A stretch of DNA of 64,000 nucleotides, taken from positions 248,001 to 312,000 of the forward strand of contig CAVOOW010000006.1 in assembly GCA_963697675.1 (NCBI GenBank), given 5' to 3'. Position 1 is the stretch's first letter. Every line of letters starts with the position of its first letter. The stretch is from CAVOOW01 sp963697675 (GTDB lineage: Bacteria > Actinomycetota > Actinomycetes > JACCUZ01). Shown piece by piece: positions 35,085 to 44,214 of this stretch. Under the pieces are notes generated by a model. That model worked only from the letters and a program-made list of their open reading frames with translations, ran no database searches and was not told the origin of the DNA. Both the position numbers and the translations under genes were made by a program.

Positions 35085-38000
35085 TCAGCGGACCCACATC
35101 TGGTCGAACACCGGGCCGGTGTGCGGGTTGTCCTGGAAGTTGCCGACGCGGGCGGACACGAAGGCCGTGTGCTGCAGACTCACAGTCGGCACGTACGCGG
35201 CACCGTCGCTGAACACGCGGTCGGCGTGGGCCCAGAGATGCCCTGCCCTGGCCGGCTCCGTGATCTGCACGTTCTTGGCAGCCTCGACCAGCGAGTCCAG
35301 CTCGGGGTCGCAGTACTCAGCCTCGTTGCCCTCGACCCTGGATGTATGGCACGTCGCCCAGCCGAAAAAGTTTGATGCAATCGGGTAGTCGGCAACCCAG
35401 CCCCAGCTGCCGACCTGAATATGCGTGCGGGGGTCGTACAGCGCGTCAAAGTAGCCATTTTCGTCCGGCAGCTCATGGAGGCGGACGTGCTGGTAGCCGA
35501 TCTCTTTCAGCAACGCGACGAAGTAGTTGTTGATCGGCGTCCAGAACGGAAGGTGCGGGCCCCAGACCTCGATGGGCACTCCCGCCGTTCCCGAGCGTCG
35601 GACCAGTTCCCTGGCTTTCTCCAGGTCCCGACCCTGCCAACCCACTCCCGGCTGGGGGTTGATCGTATAACGGCAGTAGAGCTGGTGGCCGGGGAAGTTT
35701 GGAGGCAACAGCTGACACGTCGGGGAGGCGTGCCGGGGACCCCCCATCAGGTCCACGAGTCGGTCACGGTCGACTGCATAGCTCACGGCTTGACGAGCTC
35801 GCCGGTTGTTGAAGGGCGGTCGCTGCGTGTCTAGGAACTCGAACAACGTCTGTTCACCCGGCCCGCTATGCACCCGCGAAGGGAACCGCAGGGCGAGGTC
35901 ACCAAGCGGGTCAGGTTGAGTCCCGCCAAGGGTCACGACATCTGCCGTGCCGGCGGCCACCGCGGTCATTGCTGTCGTGCGATCCGTCCGGATCCACCGG
36001 ATCGTGTCGGGGTATCCGGCCGGCTGGGCTGCGAAAGACCACTGCCGGAAGTAGGGGTTGCGCACCAGGGTGAAGGGTTCCCCTTGCTTGTGGTTGGCGG
36101 GCATGTAGGGGCCGGTGCCGGGGATGAGCGAGAGCTTGCTAGGGGTGGTTGGGGAGCCGGCCGGCGTCGGTACGATGAAGAGCGTCAACTTGAAGAGGAA
36201 GTCAGGATCAGGCTTCTCCAGCCGGAAGGTGACTGTGGACGCCGCAACGTCGACGAGCACCCCGCTGCTCAGGTCGCAATGCGCGGGCGGTTGCGGATCC
36301 GTGTCCGGCGATTGGACGCGTGGCATGCAGGCGGGCGCGCCGAGGATCTCCTGGAAGTAGGACGTGTCGCCGCCGCCGGTGGTGAACTCGCGCTCGACGC
36401 CTCGCCGGATGTCCCCCGGCCGGACCGCGGCGCCGGTGGAATACCGAATACCACTGCGCAGCGTGAAGGTGTAGGTCTTGCCACCATCGGTCGGCTGCGG
36501 TAGATCTGTCGCGAGGTCCGGCACCAAGGTCAGCCCAGCGGCTCCGCCTGCTGCTCGGTAGGCGACCAGATGGTCATAGACCATGTCCGCGGAGTTGTAC
36601 GACTGAGCGGGGTCGGCGTCGAATGTGCCGGCAGGTTCTGTGTCGTTCGCTATGAGCGTTCCACCCCTGTGACTTGCCGCAGCAAGCGTGCGGCTCGTTA
36701 CCCAGACTTGCGGGCCGGCCGCGGTGAGCGCGCGCGGCGAGCCATTCAAGGTCAGCCGTCGACTGATGTGACCAGTCCCGACATCGATGCGCATCACCGT
36801 GGCATCGAACTCGTTGGCGACCCAGACGTCGTTGCCTCTTGTGGCTATCGCGCGCGGGCCGTCGCCGACCGGGACGGTGGCCGTCACCTCGTTGGAGGAA
36901 GCATCGATGCGTGACACGCTTTGGCTGAAGGAGTTGGCCACCCACACGGCCCCTGGCGTGAGAGCAATCCCTGACGGTCCGGCGCCGACGTGAATCTCCT
37001 TGACGACAATGCCGGTTGCCGGGTCGACCCGCATCAGCGTGCCACCGCGACCGTTGGCCACCCAGACCGCGTCCTGACCCACCGCCACACCGTCCGGCCC
37101 CTCGCCCACGTCCACGGGAGGGGAAACTTCTCCGCTGTCCGGGTCGATGCGGTTGACGGTTCCGTCGCCGGCGTTGGCAACCCAGAGGCCGCTCGGGCCA
37201 ACGGCCATTGCCGCCGGCTGGTTGCCTACCCTGACGGTCTGCACGACCGTATTGGTGTCTGCGTTGATCCGCGAGACCGTTCCGCCCGTGCTGTTCGCGA
37301 CCCAGACATCGTTTCCACTGACGGCTATCGCCCCCGGGGCTGTCCCGACCGAGATGGTCTGGACGATGCGCTTCTGTCGAGGGTCGATGCGCGACACGGT
37401 GTCGTCGGTGGTGTTGGCGACCCAGATCGCTTCGGCTCCGTAGGCCACCCCGTCCGGCCCCTGGCCAACAGACACGACAGCACTGGCTCCTCGCCCATCG
37501 GAGCCGAGAGCACCGACGGTGTCACCGGAGATTGCCCTGGCGTTCTGTCTGTGCGACGCAAGTATCACGGCCGGTACGGTGAGCAGGACCGTGACGACCA
37601 CAGCGGCGAGCCCGACCAGGACCATCCGGCGTCTGAGACGCGAACTCCTCTTGACAGCCCGGGGTGCCGTCGAGCCGGTGATCGAGTCGATGGCTGGCCG
37701 ACCGTTCGGTTCGCTCGGTTGCGACTGCGCCGGGCCTAGCGCCTCAGGTCGCAACTGCCACTCCAACGCGGGGTCATGGTTGAGCACCTGCTGGTGCAGG
37801 TGTGCCAGTGGCTGGCCCGCATCGATGCCGAGCTCGTCGGCCAGTCGCGCGCGGACCTGCTGATACGCCCCGAGCGCTTCGGCCTGCCGCCCTGAGCGAT
37901 AGAGCGCCAACATCCGTTGGGCCTGCAGTCCTTCGCGCAACGGATGCTCCGTGACAAGTTGGTTCAGCTGCGCAGTCAGCATCTCGTGATGGCCCAGCCC

Positions 38001-38552
38001 GAGCTCCGCCTCTACCCAGCTCTCGAGCGCAATCAGATGGAGCTCGTCGAGTCGCGCGGCTTCCGTCCGCACAAACTCGTAGTCCGCCAAATCGGCCAGG
38101 ACTGGCCCGCACCACAGGGAAAGGCCTGAATTCAGCTGGGCAGTGGCCTCTTCGTACCGCCCGTTCCGTAACGCCACCCGGCCGGTCGAAACCTGGTCCT
38201 CGAACTGGGCCGCATCGATCTCCGACCGGTTCACGGCCAACAGGTAGCCGTGGTCGCGGGTGACCAGGACTTCCGCCGAGGCACCGCGCCGGCGCTCGGG
38301 CTCCAGAGCCTGGCGGAGATGATGGACATAGGTCTGCAAGGTCGTGATCGAGCCCTCCGTCGGGTTGCCATCCCAGACGGCGTCGACGAGGCGGTCGAGC
38401 TGGATCACACGGTTGGCGTTGATCAGCAGGATCGCGAGCACGGCGCGCTGCTGCGGGCCCCCGAGGGCAGCGGGCCGGCCGTCCAGTAGTACCCGCAGCG
38501 GCCCGAGCACCTCAAACCGGACTCTCGTCCGTTGCACGGTCGGATCCACCAT
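35085..38552 (-). CDS. Transmembrane SARP/BTAD regulator fused to 7-blade propeller and SBP_bac_5 domain
   Basis: 1155 residues. Residues 10-105 are the OmpR-like DNA-binding domain of SARP regulators (EVLGPLRVLLDGRPAALGGP, LDRLVDAVWDG, TLQTYVHHLRQALEP). Residues 112-258 are the BTAD helical domain (GRQAEALGAYQQVRARLADE). One membrane helix is at about 309-332. Seven repeats of the type EGPDGVAVGQDAVWVAN at 360-640 form a propeller. Residues 650-1155 are a family 5 solute-binding domain (TYTFTLRSGIRYSTGAAVRP, RPPFNNRRARQAVSYAVDRD). The same outer half, with matching C-terminal TGPVFDQMWV, is found in the cyclase fusion at 6210-9368. It should be a membrane-bound transcription factor sensing an external peptide or similar ligand. 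Confidence 0.9.
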   Translation of the reverse strand: MVDPTVQRTRVRFEVLGPLRVLLDGRPAALGGPQQRAVLAILLINANRVIQLDRLVDAVWDGNPTEGSITTLQTYVHHLRQALEPERRRGASAEVLVTRDHGYLLAVNRSEIDAAQFEDQVSTGRVALRNGRYEEATAQLNSGLSLWCGPVLADLADYEFVRTEAARLDELHLIALESWVEAELGLGHHEMLTAQLNQLVTEHPLREGLQAQRMLALYRSGRQAEALGAYQQVRARLADELGIDAGQPLAHLHQQVLNHDPALEWQLRPEALGPAQSQPSEPNGRPAIDSITGSTAPRAVKRSSRLRRRMVLVGLAAVVVTVLLTVPAVILASHRQNARAISGDTVGALGSDGRGASAVVSVGQGPDGVAYGAEAIWVANTTDDTVSRIDPRQKRIVQTISVGTAPGAIAVSGNDVWVANSTGGTVSRINADTNTVVQTVRVGNQPAAMAVGPSGLWVANAGDGTVNRIDPDSGEVSPPVDVGEGPDGVAVGQDAVWVANGRGGTLMRVDPATGIVVKEIHVGAGPSGIALTPGAVWVANSFSQSVSRIDASSNEVTATVPVGDGPRAIATRGNDVWVANEFDATVMRIDVGTGHISRRLTLNGSPRALTAAGPQVWVTSRTLAAASHRGGTLIANDTEPAGTFDADPAQSYNSADMVYDHLVAYRAAGGAAGLTLVPDLATDLPQPTDGGKTYTFTLRSGIRYSTGAAVRPGDIRRGVEREFTTGGGDTSYFQEILGAPACMPRVQSPDTDPQPPAHCDLSSGVLVDVAASTVTFRLEKPDPDFLFKLTLFIVPTPAGSPTTPSKLSLIPGTGPYMPANHKQGEPFTLVRNPYFRQWSFAAQPAGYPDTIRWIRTDRTTAMTAVAAGTADVVTLGGTQPDPLGDLALRFPSRVHSGPGEQTLFEFLDTQRPPFNNRRARQAVSYAVDRDRLVDLMGGPRHASPTCQLLPPNFPGHQLYCRYTINPQPGVGWQGRDLEKARELVRRSGTAGVPIEVWGPHLPFWTPINNYFVALLKEIGYQHVRLHELPDENGYFDALYDPRTHIQVGSWGWVADYPIASNFFGWATCHTSRVEGNEAEYCDPELDSLVEAAKNVQITEPARAGHLWAHADRVFSDGAAYVPTVSLQHTAFVSARVGNFQDNPHTGPVFDQMWVR

Positions 38553-38893
38553 CTCACGCCGCCCCTTGCCGTGCGTTCCCCTCAGCGTAGCCCCGTGGGG
38601 CTGCTGCCCGGCACTAGTTTCCCGACTTCAGCAGGCTGAACGGGTGCCCCCAACGCACACTTCCAACAGGACGGTCCAAGCAGCCACCAAGGATGTTCCA
38701 AGCGCAGTGCAGTGCGCTCAGACCAACCGCTGCGGCCACCGAGCCCGCTGCCCGGCAGCCGGATACCCGAGGACGAGATCTGCTTCTACGTCTTCGATGC
38801 ACAGTCGACTCACCAGGCTGCGCGTGCCCGCGCAGCCCGCCAGGCTCGACCCGATCCGCGTGGTCGAGGCCGTCTCCTCGAAAGGATGCCGCA
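38553..38893. other. Divergent intergenic region
   Basis: Separates the SARP-propeller-SBP gene from the cupin gene. No gene is seen; promoters for both sides should lie here, but I cannot mark them with confidence. Confidence 0.4.
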
Positions 38894-39424
38894 ATGAGGC
38901 GAAAGCTGGTCTGGGTACTTGTCCTTGGCCTCTTGGGTGCCACCGCCTTCGGCGGAGTCGCCGCCGCGACCGCACCCTCGGGCGTGACCAACCCGCTGTG
39001 GTCGCCGGTCATCGGGCAGTTCCCCACCGGGATCAACGCAAAGACCAAGACGGACATCGACCCCGGCAGAGGCACCGACTACTGGAATGTGAACATCAGG
39101 GCCAAGGGAGCCACCGATGTCCACATCGTCGAGAACATCATCGCTCCGGGCGGGACCTTCGGCTGGCACACCCATCCCGGACCGAGCCTGGTGATCGTCA
39201 AAGCGGGCACCTTGAGCGTCTATCACGGATCTGACTGCACGATGGAAGAGTTCGGGCCAGGGTCGCCGCTCGGACCGACCTTCGTCGACGAGGGCCACGA
39301 TCTGCACATGGTGCGCAACAACACCACCGTCGTTGACGACGTCTACGTAGTCTCGTTCGTCCCCGCAGGCTTCGCACGGCGCATCGACGAACCGAACCCG
39401 AACCCCAGCATCTGCCCCAACTGA
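38894..39424 (+). CDS. Secreted cupin-domain protein
   Basis: 176 residues, preceded by GAAAGGA. The signal peptide is LVWVLVLGLLGATAFGGVAA. A single cupin barrel is indicated by IIAPGGTFGWHTHPGPSLVI, with two His ligands and a short VKAGTLSVYHG strand, and a second motif around DEGHDLHMVRNNT with two more His. The usual Glu ligand is not obvious. Two Cys residues (SDCTMEE and near the end SICPN) may pair. Exported; substrate unknown. The next secreted gene is 56 bases away. Confidence 0.85.
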   Translation: MRRKLVWVLVLGLLGATAFGGVAAATAPSGVTNPLWSPVIGQFPTGINAKTKTDIDPGRGTDYWNVNIRAKGATDVHIVENIIAPGGTFGWHTHPGPSLVIVKAGTLSVYHGSDCTMEEFGPGSPLGPTFVDEGHDLHMVRNNTTVVDDVYVVSFVPAGFARRIDEPNPNPSICPN

Positions 39425-39480
39425 GCCCTAACCATGCGCTTGGCGCAACAGGTCGTCGAGGCAATCCAGGAGGAGTCGTC

Positions 39481-40062
39481 ATGACGGATGTAGTCGCGAG
39501 AGGCGAACCGGCCCGGCTCGCAGGGAGGCACCCCTCGCTCGCTCATCTCCGGCGACGCAGCGGAGTCTTCGTCGGCGCCCTGGCGTTGATGCTGGGGTGC
39601 GCGATGGCGCTCGCCCCTGCGGCGTCCGCGAGCCCGCCTGTCAGCATCCCCGCACCGATCGGGAACACCAACACCTACCCTGCCGGCATCGCTTGCCCCT
39701 TCACGCTCCAAGGGACCCTCATCGGAGGCAACCAAGTCCTCACGTTCTTCGACGACGGCAGGTTCCTCGCCACCGGCCGCCACATCGACCGGCTCACCAA
39801 CGTGGACACTGGCACCTCGATCACGCTCAACTTGAACGGCATCGTCAGCCAGGTGCCCACCGCGGACGGCGGATCGGTGCTTCGCGCCAGCGGCACCACC
39901 TCGTTCATCTTCTTCCCGGGAGACGCGGGCCCCGGCCACACCCAGTCCGGACGCACCTACCTCTTCGTCGGCTACTTCGTCGCCGTGTCAGATCCCTCGG
40001 GCATCGTCACATCGTTCAAGTCGTACGGCACGCGCAAGAACGTCTGCGCGATGCTCACCTGA
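39481..40062 (+). CDS. Secreted protein distantly like the 2487-3487 paralogues
   Basis: 193 residues, start preceded by AGGAGGAG. A signal peptide (FVGALALMLGCAMALAPAAS) follows a 30-residue N-terminal extension. The mature beta-rich domain has one Cys at the start (IACPFTLQG) and one at the end (KNVCAMLT), the pattern FFDDGRF, then RLTNVDTGTS, and a GRTYLFVGYFV strand. This order parallels the two small secreted proteins at 2487-3487 (Cys-rich ends with C-A-x-L, a GS/TG loop in the middle). I infer a shared fold, not identity of function. Confidence 0.75.
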   Translation: MTDVVARGEPARLAGRHPSLAHLRRRSGVFVGALALMLGCAMALAPAASASPPVSIPAPIGNTNTYPAGIACPFTLQGTLIGGNQVLTFFDDGRFLATGRHIDRLTNVDTGTSITLNLNGIVSQVPTADGGSVLRASGTTSFIFFPGDAGPGHTQSGRTYLFVGYFVAVSDPSGIVTSFKSYGTRKNVCAMLT

Positions 40063-40479
40063 TCCAGGTCGCGCAGCCATCTTGCGCACCCGTGGCTGGT
40101 CAGGCGCTTCGAGCACCGGATCCTTTCGCGCGCAATGCTGCCGGATCTGTCGTCACGTTGCGCGCGAACGCCGACCGACAGAACCGTTACTCCGTGCTGG
40201 CATTACCGCCGATCCGGACAGGCTGGGTGTTCGCTGGCGCGCCAGGTCTCATGGAGCTGCGTGATGGTCGCCCTGGGAGGCGATCAACGCATTGGCCATG
40301 ATCGCCGCGTCGGCGGACGTGTTAGATAGGCGCCACCATCACGGACGCGCAGACGTCAACCAGTGAAGGTTGGGCACCGCCTAGTTTGGCCACTGACACG
40401 AGTAGTCAGTACCCGAACTCGGCTCTTCGAGGAGTGAACAAGGCTGGCCGGTCGTCGCGATCTCACTTACGGTCGAGAC
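40063..40479. other. Intergenic stretch without recognisable gene
   Basis: No family-like frame. Nothing supportable beyond spacer DNA between the secreted-protein gene and the GerW-like gene. Confidence 0.4.
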
Positions 40480-40851
40480 ATGGCGAACCTCATCGAGAAA
40501 CTGGCGGAATCGGTTCCCTCCTGGGGCACGAGGATGGCGTACGGCGAGAAGACCACGTTGGGCGGGCAGGAACTTGTGCCCGTCGCGCTGGTCGGCTTCG
40601 GCTTCGGCGCGGGCGAGGGCTCGAAGGAGAAGCCTGAAGGCGACGCGGCGCCGGCGGGCAGGGGGGAGGGCAGTGGCGGTGGTGGCGGCGGATACGCGGT
40701 ACCGATCGGGGCATACGTCGGCGGACCCGACGGGCTGAAGTTCCGTCCAAACGTGATCGCACTGCTCGTAGCTACCGCGCCGCTGGTATCTACCGCCGGT
40801 TTGGCGTTGGCCCAGATCATCCGCGCGTTCCGAGTCCGCGCTGCGAACTGA
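40480..40851 (+). CDS. GerW/YtfJ-family protein
   Basis: 123 residues. The family signature is visible: TRMAYGEKTTLGGQELVPVA, then LVGFGFGAGEGSKE, a Gly-rich run and GYAVPIGAYVGG. A C-terminal hydrophobic segment (NVIALLVATAPLVSTAGLAL) may be membrane-associated. In Bacillus YtfJ/GerW acts in spore germination; actinomycetes carry several paralogues of unknown role. Single gene. Confidence 0.75.
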   Translation: MANLIEKLAESVPSWGTRMAYGEKTTLGGQELVPVALVGFGFGAGEGSKEKPEGDAAPAGRGEGSGGGGGGYAVPIGAYVGGPDGLKFRPNVIALLVATAPLVSTAGLALAQIIRAFRVRAAN

Positions 40852-41013
40852 TTTGCGCTTGTCATACCCGCACGATCGCGCGGCCGCACCGGCAGTGCCG
40901 GGACCTCCACGATCGTAGCCCCGACGGGGATCGCGGCCCGAGTTGAAACTGTTCGACACTCGGCGAAGCTCACGTCGGGTCCCATCGCATATTCGTTGGT
41001 GAGGCATGCGAGT

Positions 41014-41586
41014 TCACGACCGCCCGGCAGGGTGCGATGCAGTGATGCGTTCTACCGCTGCATTGACGAGCGCATCGTCTTGCGGTTCGTTGTCGAGGGC
41101 TCGGTGGATGGAGAGGCCCTCGATGACTGCGTCGAGTATCCGCGCGACTGTTGGTTCGAAGTACTGCTCGAGCGTTGTCCGGCTCCGGGCCATCCAGGCG
41201 TTAGTGATGTCGCGAAAGGCGGGGTCCCGAGCTGCCAAGGTATAGAGCTCATGGGTGAGCACGAGGTCGCGCTGACTGCTGAAGACGACCTCGGTGATCG
41301 TCTCGACGACCGCCTGCTTGGCGGTGTCGGTGTCGTGGGCGGCCGCCATCCGTTCGTCGAACGCTTGACTGGCGGTCCGCGCGAAACGGGAGAAGGCCTC
41401 GCGAAGCAGCTCGTTCATCCCGGTGAAGTGGTAGGTCATGGATCCGAGCGGGACATCGGCGGCCCGGGCGACCTTGCGGTGCGAGGTGCCGGCGACGCCG
41501 GATTCGGCGATCACCTCGAGGCAGGCGTCGATGATCCTGTCGCGACGTTCAGGGTCGTGGCGGCGCTGTGCGGGTGCGGATGGCAC
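41014..41586 (-). CDS. TetR-family regulator in acetyltransferase operon
   Basis: 190 residues, GTG start 7 bases after the acetyltransferase stop. HTH: RDRIIDACLEVIAESGVAGT and RKVARAADVPLGSMTYHFTG. The C-terminal domain (VVETITEVVFSSQRDLVLTH) resembles the TetR_C branch that often controls MFS exporters. Co-transcribed with the acetyltransferase and probably binds the palindrome at 42186-42215, controlling both directions. Confidence 0.9.
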   Translation of the reverse strand: MPSAPAQRRHDPERRDRIIDACLEVIAESGVAGTSHRKVARAADVPLGSMTYHFTGMNELLREAFSRFARTASQAFDERMAAAHDTDTAKQAVVETITEVVFSSQRDLVLTHELYTLAARDPAFRDITNAWMARSRTTLEQYFEPTVARILDAVIEGLSIHRALDNEPQDDALVNAAVERITASHPAGRS

Positions 41587-41593
41587 GCAGGGC

Positions 41594-42181
41594 TCAGACC
41601 GAGCGGAGGATGCGCGCGGGGTTTCCGACGACGACGACGTTGGCCGGGACGTCCCTGGTGACGACGGAACCGGCGCCGACCACGCTGTTGTCGCCGATCG
41701 TGACGCCGGGGCAGACGATCACGCCCCCGCCGAGCCACACGTTGTCGCCGATGGTGATCCGCTTGGCGGCTTCCAACCGGTCGCGTCGTGCCTGCGGCTC
41801 GATCGGGTGGGTCGGAGTCAACAGTTGGACATTGGGTCCGACCTGGCAGTCCGCGCCGATCGTGATCGCCGCGACGTCGAGCGCGGTGAAGTTGTAGTTG
41901 ATAAAGGTCCGCGGACCGATGCGGATGTGCTCGCCGTAGTCCACGTACAGCGGCGGCTTGACGAAAGCGCCCTCGCCGAGTTCGCCGAACAGCTCGGCCA
42001 AGATCGGTCGTGCCGCCGCCTCATCCTCCACGGCCGCTTGGTGATACGCGTGCGCGAGCCGCACCGCTCGCTGGGCGCGCCGCCCATTCTCGGGGTCGTC
42101 GGCGATGTAGAGGTCGCCGGCGAGCATGCGCTCACGGTTCGTGCGCGGGTCACCCGCGAAGTAGTCGGTCGAAGAGGTCAT
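41594..42181 (-). CDS. Maltose/galactoside-type O-acetyltransferase (hexapeptide repeat)
   Basis: 195 residues. The N-terminal Mac domain is ERMLAGDLYIADDPE. The left-handed beta-helix has hexapeptide repeats (ITIGADCQVGPNVQL, ITIGDNVWLGGGVIVCPGVT, IGDNSVVGAGSVVTRDVPAN) and the catalytic His in LTPTHPIEP. It transfers acetyl from acetyl-CoA to a sugar. First gene of an operon with a TetR gene, facing an MFS exporter. Confidence 0.92.
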   Translation of the reverse strand: MTSSTDYFAGDPRTNRERMLAGDLYIADDPENGRRAQRAVRLAHAYHQAAVEDEAAARPILAELFGELGEGAFVKPPLYVDYGEHIRIGPRTFINYNFTALDVAAITIGADCQVGPNVQLLTPTHPIEPQARRDRLEAAKRITIGDNVWLGGGVIVCPGVTIGDNSVVGAGSVVTRDVPANVVVVGNPARILRSV

Positions 42182-42185
42182 GTGG

Positions 42186-42215
42186 ACGATCGTACACTAG
42201 GCAGTGTACGATCGT
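42186..42215. promoter_or_regulatory. Perfect inverted-repeat operator of the acetyltransferase/MFS divergon
   Basis: ACGATCGTACACT (42186-42198) and AGTGTACGATCGT (42203-42215) are perfect 13-base inverted repeats with a 4-base spacer. It starts 5 bases before the acetyltransferase start codon. The adjacent TetR gene is the obvious binder. Confidence 0.82.
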
Positions 42216-42379
42216 ACATAACAGGTCGATGTCCAAGCTCTGGGCGTCCGCACCGGGGCGCGCCACCGCTCCGTCGACCCAGCCGGCAGAAGTGCGAAGC
42301 CGAGCCACCCCGACCGGGCCGCACACATCACCACCCGAAACCCGCGACCTACCGCCCACCACGACCGGGACTGACCCAC

Positions 42380-43588
42380 ATGACCACGCTCTCCGCCGGA
42401 ACCACCCCCCAGCCACTCACGGCCCGCCTCGCCACGACGCGATCGGTGGTCGCGGTGGCTCTTCTGTTCGCCGTGAACGGGTTAATCCTCGGCGGTTACG
42501 GCGGAGCCCTGCCATCCATCCGCGAGCGGCTGGACATCGGGGCCAGCGACATCTCGGTTCTGCTATTCGCGGCCGGGCTGGCCGCGATCACTGCCATGCA
42601 GGTCGGCGGCCGGCAGTCCGACTCGATCGGCGCCCGCCAGGTGGCGTTGGCAAGCCTGCCCTTGCTCATTGCGGCGGCGGTCACGATTGCCTTCGCCACG
42701 ACGTTCCCGGTCGCCGTCGCGGCAGCGGTGCTGCTCGGGCTCGGCAACGGGGCCATGGACGTGGCGATGAACGCCATCGGTGTGCAGGTCGAACGCGCCC
42801 GCCAGCGGCCCGTCATGAGCCGGTTCCACGCGCTGTGGTCGGTGGGCGGCTTCATCGGCGCCGGGAGTGTGCTGGTGATGGCCACACTGCTCGACCTCGA
42901 CGGCGCCGAGGTTGTCATGCCGCTGATGCTGTTCCTGACCGTGCTCGCCGTCGCGGTGCTGGCCGTCACGTTCGCGATCACCCCGCCGACCGCTGTCGTC
43001 CCGCGCAACGCCGACGGCGGCCGGACAAAGATCCCGACAGTGGCCTGGCTGCTCGCCGTCATGGCGTTGGCCTTCGGGCTGGCCGAAGGAACCGCCACCG
43101 ACTGGTCCGCGCTGCACGTCACCGAGGTCGGACACGTCGACTCCACCACAGGGTCGCTCGGCCTGGTCGCGGTCAGTGCCTTCATGGTCCTCATCCGCCT
43201 CGTCGGGGACCGCCTGGTCGCCCGCTTCGGCCGCCGCACAGTGGTGCGGGCCGGAGCTGCGTGCGCCGCTGTCGGCTACGGAACCGTCACCCTGGCGACC
43301 GGCCTACCGCTCCTGCTCGTCGGCTGGGCTCTAGTCGGACTGGGAGTCGGCATGATCGCACCCCAGGTGTACGCCGTAGCAGGCCACGTCGGTGGAGGTC
43401 GCGTCCTCGCCGTCGTCGTCACCTTCGGCTACGCCGCCTTCCTCGCCGGCCCAGCAGTCGTCGGCTTCCTCGCCAACCACCTGGGTTTGCATCACGCGAT
43501 GGCCGTCCCGGCACTTCTGTGCGCCGCCATCGTGGGCTTGGCAGCAACGATGCCGAAAACAGACTCCGACCTCTCGAACAATCACTGA
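42380..43588 (+). CDS. MFS transporter, 12-helix type
   Basis: 402 residues from ATG 42380. About twelve hydrophobic helices (VVAVALLFAVNGLILGGYGG, ALPSIRERLDIGASDISVLL). The family is the sugar/drug MFS branch related to YbjJ/inner-membrane transporters, with the motif SRFHALWSVGGFIGAGSVLV in helix 5 and GDRLVARFGRRTVVR in the central loop region. Regulated with the divergent acetyltransferase-TetR operon through the shared palindrome. Substrate unknown. Confidence 0.87.
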   Translation: MTTLSAGTTPQPLTARLATTRSVVAVALLFAVNGLILGGYGGALPSIRERLDIGASDISVLLFAAGLAAITAMQVGGRQSDSIGARQVALASLPLLIAAAVTIAFATTFPVAVAAAVLLGLGNGAMDVAMNAIGVQVERARQRPVMSRFHALWSVGGFIGAGSVLVMATLLDLDGAEVVMPLMLFLTVLAVAVLAVTFAITPPTAVVPRNADGGRTKIPTVAWLLAVMALAFGLAEGTATDWSALHVTEVGHVDSTTGSLGLVAVSAFMVLIRLVGDRLVARFGRRTVVRAGAACAAVGYGTVTLATGLPLLLVGWALVGLGVGMIAPQVYAVAGHVGGGRVLAVVVTFGYAAFLAGPAVVGFLANHLGLHHAMAVPALLCAAIVGLAATMPKTDSDLSNNH

Positions 43589-44214
43589 CTCAGGGCGCCC
43601 TCATCGTCCACGACGACAAGCGACTTCCGATCGTCGTGATCCTTCGCCAAGCCACGTCAGCGGCGGGTCATCAACTAGAAATCATCACCGCATCATGCTG
43701 CCTCGGCGCGGAGCCTCCCGCCCGGCTACCACCCCCCAAGGGGAGCGAGCTACAGCATCTTCGAGTGTCTCGGCGACAACACCATTGCGCTCATGCCAGA
43801 GCTCAACGAGCCGCCCGACATCATCACCTGTCGGCTGTCCGAGGGTCGCTGTCTCCTGGCCGTCAGGGCAGAGCCTGATCACGCGGCGCGCATCATGCCG
43901 GCGACGGGTCTTCCCGGGTAGCCCCCTTGCGCCGCACGGTGTGACTACGAGACCGCTTCGCGACCACAGGCGCTCCCGGTCATGTGCTCGTCGTCATGAG
44001 AACTACCGATGAAGGCGGTAATGACCGATCAATTCGTCAGCCTGCGCGAATGTCGACAGAACAGAACTGTCACTGTCCGATGCTCGGCACCATCTTCTTG
44101 TGTCGCTGGTCGATGTTCCATCATCCAAACGCTGGCTAGCACTACCGAGCGGTTGGCGCAATGGCGGTCACAAGCACGACAGCGCTGATGCGCCGAGGCA
44201 TCGGGCGCGTTCAG
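43589..44214. other. Intergenic stretch with repeat A copy 3
   Basis: No gene-like frame is seen. The only structure is the dispersed repeat at 44060-44119. Confidence 0.4.
44060..44119 (+). repeat. Dispersed repeat A, copy 3
   Basis: AACAGAACTGTCACTGTCCG followed by GATGCTCGGCACCATC; about 50 of 60 positions match 31091-31150 in the same orientation. Confidence 0.75.

Noticed and set aside
42010..43878. 622-residue open frame in a second frame over the MFS gene
   Set aside because: Arg/Pro/His-rich shadow of the acetyltransferase and MFS genes; no motif, and the MFS frame is clearly the coding one.
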